This document shows positions 58,054-64,000 of a stretch of 64,000 nucleotides of DNA, in pieces. The position numbers and the translations under genes are program-made. The stretch comes from Paraburkholderia sp. SOS3 (GTDB taxonomy: Bacteria > Pseudomonadota > Gammaproteobacteria > Burkholderiales > Burkholderiaceae). Within the stretch, counting starts at the first letter, position 1; each line of letters opens with the position of its first letter. Under the pieces are notes generated by a model. It ran no database searches, was not told where the DNA came from, and saw only the letters and a list, made by a program, of their open reading frames with translations. The DNA is taken from positions 1,488,001 to 1,552,000 of the forward strand of contig NZ_CP018811.1 of NCBI RefSeq assembly GCF_001922345.1, read 5' to 3'.

Positions 58054-59014
58054 TCGGTAAAGACGCCGATTGCCGGAGCGCATTCGAAGGAGCGCCCACG
58101 CTCAGATATGCGAACCGCTTGGCTTCCGCGCGCCCACGCGTAACCGTATCGAGCACGAGCCCGCAAACGAGCAGCAATGTGCCGAATAGCATCAGCGCGG
58201 CGCACAGCAGGGCAGTGGGTAGCCGCGGCACGAGCCCCGTTTCGACGTAGGTCTCGAACACCGGCACCGCAAGCAGTATCGACGCAAGCGCGCACACGGC
58301 AAATCCGATCGAAAAGAACAGCAATGGTTTCTCGACCTTGAAGAGACGCAGGATCATCAACAGAATGCGAGCGCCATCGCGATACGTGTTGAGCTTGCTG
58401 GCCGAGCCCTCAGGCCGCGACCGGTAAGCGGTGCTGATCTCGGCCACCGGCATCCGCAATTCGAGCGCATGCACGGCGAGCTCGGTTTCGATCTCGAAGC
58501 CCGTCGAATGCGCGGGAAACGACTTCACGAAGCGGCGCGAGAAGATCCGGTATCCAGACAGCATGTCGGAAAACGAATTGCCGAAAATGCGCGCCGCGAA
58601 ACGCGTGAGCATCACGTTGCCAAAGCGATGGCCGCGCCGGTACGCGAGTTCTTCATCGGAAACGCGCGCGCCGACCACCATATCGAGGTCTTCGTCGATC
58701 AACCGGTCGATAAACGCCGGAGCATCGGCCGCGTCATACGTATCGTCGCCGTCGACAAGCACATAGACGACCGCATCGACATCGGCGAACATGCGGCGCA
58801 CGACATTGCCCTTTCCCTGATAGGCAACGCGCCGCACGATCGCGCCGGCCTTCGACGCGCGTTCGATGGTCCGGTCGGACGAATTATTGTCGAACACATA
58901 GACGCGCGCGCCGGGCAATTGCGCCGCAAAGTCCCGGACGACGGCCTCGATCGTCGCTTCTTCGTTGTAGCAAGGAATCAGAACGGCGACATGGGCCGCG
59001 GAAATATTTTTCAT
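58046..59014 (-). CDS. GtrB-like polyprenyl-phosphate glycosyltransferase
   Basis: A 322-residue GT2 of the dolichol-phosphate-mannose-synthase type: VLIPCYNEEATIEAVV near residue 11, DNNSSD near 42, VDGDDTYD near 87 (metal site) and two membrane segments after residue 230. It would make undecaprenyl-phosphate-sugar for the GtrA flippase. The ATG at 59014 fits the family; the frame is open to 59047. It is first of a three-gene minus-strand operon. Confidence 0.88.
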   Translation of the reverse strand: MKNISAAHVAVLIPCYNEEATIEAVVRDFAAQLPGARVYVFDNNSSDRTIERASKAGAIVRRVAYQGKGNVVRRMFADVDAVVYVLVDGDDTYDAADAPAFIDRLIDEDLDMVVGARVSDEELAYRRGHRFGNVMLTRFAARIFGNSFSDMLSGYRIFSRRFVKSFPAHSTGFEIETELAVHALELRMPVAEISTAYRSRPEGSASKLNTYRDGARILLMILRLFKVEKPLLFFSIGFAVCALASILLAVPVFETYVETGLVPRLPTALLCAALMLFGTLLLVCGLVLDTVTRGRAEAKRFAYLSVGAPSNALRQSASLPNE

Positions 59015-59249
59015 TGAGCAGTGGGTCGTCGGCGGCAAGCGCGGCACCCCGTGGACGGCCGCGGCGGATTCACGCTTCGCTATAAGGGCACGGCGTGTAA
59101 GCGGCCGTTATTTTCTCATGAGTCCGCGCGCACGCGAAATCCAGTCATTCTGACCGCACGTGTAAGCCAAATTAGGTATGCACGACACGTAACCGTCTTG
59201 CGTATCGCGTAAAATCGTCTTCAGCCCGAAATTCGAAGGAAAAATTACC

Positions 59250-60683
59250 GTGAACCTAAGGCTGAGATCCTGGGTCGGGGAAGTGCTGTCCGCCTTTTGC
59301 GCCGTGCTTCTGTTCGTCGTGATGTTCGATCATATGATGGCGATCAAATTCGCCGCCATCGGTGTCGTCGTCGCGATCACCGTATTCCTCGTCGTTCATT
59401 CGCTCGTGCACGCGCCGCGCGAGGTCCGCTTTCCGTTATCGCTACCGCTCGGCCTGTGGGCCGGATGGGCGCTGCTATCCACCATCTGGAGTGTCGACCC
59501 GCAAGCGACGCTGCATGCGTGGCTCGATGAAATCGCCTATCCGGGCGTGTGCTTTTTCGCGTTCTGGCTGCTCGGCCGCGAGGCGATGCATCAGCGGCGC
59601 ATGCAGGCCGCGTCGTGGCTCGCGTGCGGCGCGCTCGCAGTCGCGAGCGTCGTCGGCTTCCATTTTCTCGATCCCGCTGCGCCGAAGCCGGGCCTGCTGC
59701 ACTTTTACGCGCGCGTCGGCCATACGAGCACGGTCGCGCTGATGGCAATCTCCGTGTTCGCCGCGATGGCGGCAGTGCGCAACACGCGGCTGCCCGGCGT
59801 GGTCGGTGTGCTGTTTTGCGTCGTGATCGGCGCGGCGACGCTCAACCGGTTCTTCTGGATCGCGCTGGCAGTGGTCGGCGTCGTACTGCTGTGGCCGCGC
59901 GCGGGCTCGAAAGAAGCGCGGCGCCGCGCGTATCTGATGCTCGGCGCCATGCTCGTCGCCATTGCGTGCGCGACGCTGCTGAGCAACCAGATGCGCCTGA
60001 TGGCGCTCGTGCCGGCAGCAATCGCGCAGGGCAGCGGCACGAGCGTGACGCAGCGCCCGGCCGACTCGCCGCATGCCGATTCGTATCGCGCCGCGAATGG
60101 TGCAGCGTCGCCGGATCTGCTCGAACGCCTCGACCATCTGGGCGGCATCGACGAGGCGACTTCGCGCGACACGCGCCCGAAAATCTGGGCTTTCTATGCG
60201 AGCCAGTTGCGTAAGCATCCGTGGCTAGGCGTCGGCTTCGGCAAGCCGCTGCCCGCGCTCGCCTATGGGCATCTGGTTCCTGCTGCGCTGTTCAAGCTCG
60301 ACGAGAACGTAAAGACGCATGCGCATAATCTGTTTCTGAACACGCTTTTGCAAACCGGCGTAATCGGTCTCGCGCTGCAGCTCGTGCTGTTCGCGAGCAT
60401 CGGCCGGCGCTTCTACGCAGTGCGCGTTACACGCCCGATGCTGTGCCGCGCAGGTCTTGCGCTTCTGCTCGGCATGCTCGCAAAGAATATGACAGACGAC
60501 TTCATGTGGCAGTCCACTGCGCTCATGTTCTGGGCATGCTGCGGCTGGCTGCTTGGCCAGTGCGAAGCGGCCACCGTGCGGCGCGCCAGTCCGGGCCTGC
60601 GCGATGCCGGCCAGCGCTTTGCGCATGAACGGCCGGCCGCGCCGCTCGCGGCGCACTCGAAGCAAGGCGAACTGCAGGTCTGA
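59250..60683 (+). CDS. O-antigen ligase/polymerase family protein, second
   Basis: A 477-residue membrane protein with about 12 segments. The FYASQLRKHPWLGVGFGKPL and HAHNLFLNTLLQTGVIGL segments near residues 312-370 are the Wzy_C/WaaL loop motifs. GTG 59250 is the start, with GAAGGA 9 bases upstream. It stands alone, divergent from the Gtr-like operon. It may ligate or polymerise a different glycan from the protein at 54455; which is the true WaaL is not clear by eye. Confidence 0.85.
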   Translation: MNLRLRSWVGEVLSAFCAVLLFVVMFDHMMAIKFAAIGVVVAITVFLVVHSLVHAPREVRFPLSLPLGLWAGWALLSTIWSVDPQATLHAWLDEIAYPGVCFFAFWLLGREAMHQRRMQAASWLACGALAVASVVGFHFLDPAAPKPGLLHFYARVGHTSTVALMAISVFAAMAAVRNTRLPGVVGVLFCVVIGAATLNRFFWIALAVVGVVLLWPRAGSKEARRRAYLMLGAMLVAIACATLLSNQMRLMALVPAAIAQGSGTSVTQRPADSPHADSYRAANGAASPDLLERLDHLGGIDEATSRDTRPKIWAFYASQLRKHPWLGVGFGKPLPALAYGHLVPAALFKLDENVKTHAHNLFLNTLLQTGVIGLALQLVLFASIGRRFYAVRVTRPMLCRAGLALLLGMLAKNMTDDFMWQSTALMFWACCGWLLGQCEAATVRRASPGLRDAGQRFAHERPAAPLAAHSKQGELQV

Positions 60684-60905
60684 GGTCCGTCGTACAACGT
60701 CTCACGCAACGCGTTCACCTCAAAACGACGCCCGCTTAAACCTTCGTATCACCCCGCTCAACTTTCGTGTAGCGCGATGTAACACGTTAGTGGAATGGCC
60801 CTTGGCCGGATAACGCGCTAACGTAGCGGAACCGCCTGAATTGAAGTGGCCTTCGCGGATTGCAGCGCGCGAGGACCTCCACGAGCGACGATGGGGGACT
60901 GCTCG

Positions 60906-61385
60906 ATGCACGCGAAACACAGCCGGACCGATCCGTGGTCGCAGACCCTGTGTCTGCTCGATTCGCTATCGTGTACGGAAGAAACATCGTCGGGCCAGAG
61001 CCTCGCCCGCCCACCAGGCGTCAGGGTTTCCGCACGCCGCAGCGCGCACCGCCGCGTTGCGGCGGTTGCGTGCGCGTCGGATAAACGCGGCGCGCACATC
61101 AGGGTGCTCGAGCGGCCGACCAGCAGAACAGCGATTGTCACATGGGGAGATCCGACCTCGTGCCATTATGGCGATCAGGTCTGGCGCGTTGCACGAGCGT
61201 CCAGTGACGGCTATTGTGCTTTGAGCGGGCAGCAGATCCGCCGCGGCGACGCGGTCTATCGTCCGTCGCACTATCGGCTTGCACCGGCCAATGCCGGCTC
61301 GATGATGCTCGCGGCATGCGTGCTCGTCGCGCCGATCGGCGAAGAAGCCGGCGAGCCGGAGCTTGAAGTTGAAGCCACAGGTTGA
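60906..61385 (+). CDS. DUF3331 domain protein
   Basis: A 159-residue protein. The TSRTAIVTWGDPTSCHYGDQ and ALSGQQIRRGDAVYRP segments (about residues 70-125) match the DUF3331 family, which is known mainly from Burkholderia and relatives and has no assigned function. The spaced Cys residues around these motifs might bind metal. The ATG at 60906 has GGGGGA 8 bases before it; earlier starts at 60891 and 60846 are possible. Confidence 0.75.
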   Translation: MHAKHSRTDPWSQTLCLLDSLSCTEETSSGQSLARPPGVRVSARRSAHRRVAAVACASDKRGAHIRVLERPTSRTAIVTWGDPTSCHYGDQVWRVARASSDGYCALSGQQIRRGDAVYRPSHYRLAPANAGSMMLAACVLVAPIGEEAGEPELEVEATG

Positions 61386-61498
61386 AAACAAAGCGGGTTG
61401 AAGAAAAGAAGTCAACGAAGAAAGCAGATCAGCAGCAAAGAAACGGGCGCCGCCGGCGCCCGGAAAACTAAACACCCTTGGCAACGATGGAGGTTCAC

Positions 61499-61852
61499 GT
61501 GAATAAGCCGTTGAAAATGTTGGTCGGTACCAGTATTGCCCTGATGATGTCGTTCGGCATCCAGGCCGCACATGCGCAGGACGATACCGCGGCGTCTGCG
61601 CCGATGGCGAAGCCGACCCATAAGCAGAAGTGGCATGCCGATCACAAGCTCGAGGCTCAAGTGCGGCACGCACTGACGACGCACAAGATCGAGTCGTCCG
61701 ACATTCGTGTGGTGGCGCGCGGCGGCGTCGTGACGCTGGACGGCACCGTCCAGGATGAGTCGCAGATCGCGCAAGCCGCGACGGTCGCGCAAAGCGTGAC
61801 GGGCGTCAAGTCGGTGAAGAACAACCTCAGCAAGCACGAAGCAGGCAACTGA
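61499..61852 (+). CDS. Secreted BON-domain protein, second copy
   Basis: A GTG start at 61499 has GGAGG 5 bases upstream. The 117-residue product has a signal peptide (basic start, hydrophobic core, AHA-QDD cleavage site) and one BON domain with IRVVARGGVVTLDGTV. It is the closest relative in this window of the BON protein at 144-500. A GC-rich palindrome at 61444-61462 lies just upstream. Confidence 0.85.
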   Translation: MNKPLKMLVGTSIALMMSFGIQAAHAQDDTAASAPMAKPTHKQKWHADHKLEAQVRHALTTHKIESSDIRVVARGGVVTLDGTVQDESQIAQAATVAQSVTGVKSVKNNLSKHEAGN

Positions 61853-62284
61853 TCTCGTGTTGAATCCAGCCGGCGGCATCTGTCGATCAGCGCGACTTCG
61901 ACAGCGCCGGCGGCTGGCCTTGCAGAATGAAGTAACGGTTGTTTTCGCGGCACCGAGTTTGACGATTCTATGGCGCAAAATCGCCGCTATTCATATTTGC
62001 GCCAGTTATGCACGGCCTCGTATTAATCGATTGAATTGGCCCTGCATATAAAAGCGTGAGAAAGAACGCGCGCGAATGCCGTTTTTATAGCGCTATGTAA
62101 TTTGAATAATTCGACTACTTGATGCGAGTCATCGACGTGCCGCCGCACAATGGGCGGTTTTGCTATACGTTTGTATGATTTGCGGGCCGCATCCCGCGAT
62201 CTATTCTCTTGAAATCAAAGAGAAAAAGGCACGGCCTGGATCCGTAAATTTGCAGAGTTATTCTCCAGACTCAGGGTCCGCCGC
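61853..62284. other. AT-rich intergenic stretch
   Basis: About 432 bases, clearly AT-richer than the genes around it. It contains the palindrome atagcgctat (62087-62096). No gene is supported. It should hold the promoter of the receiver protein. Confidence 0.45.
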
Positions 62285-62656
62285 GTGGATACGTCCCACA
62301 TTGTTAGCATTGTCGATGACGACGACGCGGTGCGTCTCGCAACCGCAAGCCTGATCCGTTCGTTTGGCTGGGATGTCAACGATTTTGCGTCCGCAGAGGC
62401 GTATCTCAGTTCCGGCCAGATCAATCAAACTTCGTTTCTGATTTCCGATATCCGTATGCCGGGAATGTCGGGCATTGAATTGCTCGATTGCCTGTTGAAA
62501 CAGGGCTGCGCGCCGCCGACCATCTTCATCACCGCTTTTCCGACCGCCGTTCTGCATGCGCAAACCCAGGCGCAAGGCGCATTGGCCCTGCTCGAAAAAC
62601 CGGTCGACGCAAACGTGATCGCGCACTGGCTGACCACCGCGCTCGGCAGTCCATAG
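62285..62656 (+). CDS. Single-domain response regulator
   Basis: A 123-residue stand-alone receiver domain. The acidic cluster is DDDD at residues 11-14, the phosphorylated Asp is Asp55 in ISDIRMPG, and Lys105 in LLEKPV is the conserved lysine. There is no output domain. It resembles the receiver of FixJ proteins and is convergent with a complete FixJ-type gene 24 bases away, so it could act as a phosphate sink or competitor for the same kinase. GTG is the start. Confidence 0.87.
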   Translation: MDTSHIVSIVDDDDAVRLATASLIRSFGWDVNDFASAEAYLSSGQINQTSFLISDIRMPGMSGIELLDCLLKQGCAPPTIFITAFPTAVLHAQTQAQGALALLEKPVDANVIAHWLTTALGSP

Positions 62657-62680
62657 GTCGTCAACCGCGAAGCACGCGCG

Positions 62681-63358
62681 TCACGACGCGCGTTCACCGT
62701 GCGTGCCGATGCCGATCGCTTCCGCTTTCCTGACGAGATCGGCCACCGAGCGCGCTTCCATCTTCTTCATCACCTGGCCGCGATGGATCTTCACGGTGAT
62801 CTCGGAGAGCTTCATTTCCGCAGCGATCTGCTTGTTCATGAGACCGACCACCACATATTCCATGACCTGCTGTTCGCGCGGCGTGAGCGTGTTGTAGCAC
62901 GAGCGCACCGATGCAATGGCCTGCTCGGCGTCGATGCGCTTCGCGTCCTGCGCGAGCGCATGCGCGACCGCGTCGAGCATGTCCTGATCGCGAAAGGGTT
63001 TGGTAAAGAAATCGAGTGCGCCTGCTTTCATGGCCTTGACCGACATGGCGATGTCGCCGTGTCCCGTCATGAAGACGATCGGAATGCGCATATCGGTCTT
63101 CGCGGCTTCTTCCTGGAATGCCAGGCCGCTTTCGCCGCGTAACCGGACATCGAGCACAAGGCAACTCGGCACGTCGGATTTCGGGTAATCGAGAAACGCA
63201 CGCGAAGACGCGAAGGTTTCCACACGCAGGCCGACCGAGCGCAACAAGGCGCCCAGCGCGGTGCGCATGGCTTCGTCGTCGTCGACGACATAGACCACCG
63301 ACGGAGTCGCCTGCGCTGTCACGCTAGTGGAAGTTGAAAGCAGCTGCTGCGAATTCAT
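62681..63358 (-). CDS. FixJ-type LuxR response regulator
   Basis: A 225-residue two-domain regulator. The receiver has the DDD acidic pocket near residue 26, phospho-acceptor Asp70 in LVLDVRLRG and the KPF lysine near 121. The C-terminal LuxR helix-turn-helix includes LTPREQQVMEYVVVGLMNKQIA. The ATG at 63358 has GGAGGGAC upstream. A sigma70-like promoter lies just before it. The upstream gene is a sensor kinase, likely its partner. Confidence 0.93.
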   Translation of the reverse strand: MNSQQLLSTSTSVTAQATPSVVYVVDDDEAMRTALGALLRSVGLRVETFASSRAFLDYPKSDVPSCLVLDVRLRGESGLAFQEEAAKTDMRIPIVFMTGHGDIAMSVKAMKAGALDFFTKPFRDQDMLDAVAHALAQDAKRIDAEQAIASVRSCYNTLTPREQQVMEYVVVGLMNKQIAAEMKLSEITVKIHRGQVMKKMEARSVADLVRKAEAIGIGTHGERAS

Positions 63359-63397
63359 GTGTCCCTCCAACTATAGCGGGAGACCCTACCGCATCTC

Positions 63398-63426
63398 ATT
63401 AGCCGCTGTCGGTTCTCTGATGTCAA
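63398..63426 (-). promoter_or_regulatory. Sigma70-like promoter of the FixJ-type gene
   Basis: On the minus strand, TTGACA (63426-63421) and GCTAAT (63403-63398) are 17 bases apart, about 40 bases before the gene start. The -35 box is a perfect consensus. Confidence 0.6.
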
Positions 63427-63530
63427 GTTTGCATGCAGTATAAATAATAGTTGTTTCGCTTTTGCTGTTAAAGCAGTTCGGCGGAAAAAATATTCCTGTA
63501 TGCGTGGCTATGCCGCGACATTGCTATCGG

Positions 63531-64000
63531 TTATACGATGTTTTTTGCAAGCGGGGGCAGGATGCACTCGAATGTCGCACCGTGCATTTCGTTGTTGAAA
63601 GCCGAAATTCTGCCGCCGTGTGCATCGATGATCGAACGGCAGATGGACAGGCCCATGCCCATGCCATGCGCCTTCGTACTGAAGAATGCATCGAAAAGGC
63701 GTTCCGCGTGGCCAGGGTCGATCCCGCTGCCGTAGTCGCGCACCGCGAGCCGAACGTCGCCGTCCGCCGTGAGGGCGGTCTCGATCGACAGCTCGCGCGA
63801 CCATCCGGTCACGCCTTCCATCGACTGAATCCCATTCATCACGAGATTGATCAGCACCTGCTGCAACTGAACGCGGTCGCCGAGCACCGGCGGCAGGAGC
63901 GGCGCGAGCCGTACGCGCAGCGGCACCTGGTGGCTCAGCACTTCGCGCTGCGTGAGCGAGACGACGTCGTTCACTACATCGTTGAGCTCGAGCGGCACCC
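63531..64000 (-). CDS. Sensor histidine kinase, C-terminal part (runs off the window)
   Basis: The visible ~155 residues are the ATP-binding domain of a histidine kinase: N-box LINLVMNGIQSM, G1 DYGSGID, the F box (LFDAFFSTKAHGMG) and G2 GMGLSICRSIIDAHGG. The dimerisation domain with the phospho-histidine and any sensor part lie beyond base 64000. The FixL-like G2 layout and the next gene on the same strand suggest a FixL-FixJ type pair. Confidence 0.9.
   Translation of the reverse strand, partial: VPLELNDVVNDVVSLTQREVLSHQVPLRVRLAPLLPPVLGDRVQLQQVLINLVMNGIQSMEGVTGWSRELSIETALTADGDVRLAVRDYGSGIDPGHAERLFDAFFSTKAHGMGMGLSICRSIIDAHGGRISAFNNEMHGATFECILPPLAKNIV

Overview
The window is GC-rich Gram-negative chromosome, most likely from a Burkholderiaceae member (Paraburkholderia, Trinickia or Burkholderia type). 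The evidence is the neighbourhood ruvX-pyrR-pyrB-pyrC', groESL under a CIRCE element, apaH next to rmlBACD, an ABC-exported O-antigen cluster, a DUF3331 protein and BON-domain paralogs. The genus is an inference from gene content, not from a marker gene.

Layout. 0-6 kb holds housekeeping and accessory genes: a secreted BON protein, a TFIIB-type zinc ribbon, a TerC membrane protein, an NhaR-type LysR regulator, a TerB-like protein and an aldehyde dehydrogenase. 6.2-8.5 kb is groES-groEL with a sigma70-like promoter overlapping a perfect CIRCE operator and a hairpin terminator. 8.5-18.7 kb is core: a divergent ThiD-like kinase, rubredoxin, a FimL/ChpA-like orphan, yqgE-ruvX-pyrR-pyrB-pyrC' (the last lacking metal-binding histidines), an acyltransferase, a PAP2 phosphatase and apaH.

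19-49.7 kb is a large surface-polysaccharide (O-antigen or exopolysaccharide) locus. It makes dTDP-L-rhamnose (rfbB, A, C, D), a dTDP-3-amino-3,6-dideoxyhexose (FdtA/QdtA-like isomerase plus DegT aminotransferase) and GDP-D-rhamnose (gmd, rmd). It carries GT2, GT4-like and GT61 glycosyltransferases, an ABC exporter (wzm, wzt), an acyltransferase-3 protein and a WbpM/WbpV/WbpL-type block that probably makes the initiating lipid-linked amino sugar, plus a second WecA-type transferase. Embedded in it is an AT-richer cargo island (about 23.6-31.2 kb) with two paralogous GT61 proteins carrying N-terminal repeats, a metallo-beta-lactamase-fold protein, a methyltransferase, a sulfotransferase and a GNAT acetyltransferase. 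Three decayed or truncated gene copies (rmd at 19.1 kb, a WbpV-like epimerase at 39.5 kb, a GT2 at 41.4 kb) have intact relatives in the same locus, so the cluster has been rearranged.

49.8-60.7 kb has a chemotaxis receptor, then LPS-core and O-antigen genes: waaC, a WaaE/KdtX-like GT2, another GT2, two O-antigen ligase/polymerase-family proteins, and an operon resembling the three-component Gtr glycan-modification system (GtrB-like GT2, GtrA flippase, large membrane protein). 60.9-64 kb has a DUF3331 protein, a second BON protein, a receiver-only response regulator and a FixJ-type regulator with a FixL-like kinase that runs off the window end. No tRNA, rRNA, CRISPR array or insertion sequence was seen.
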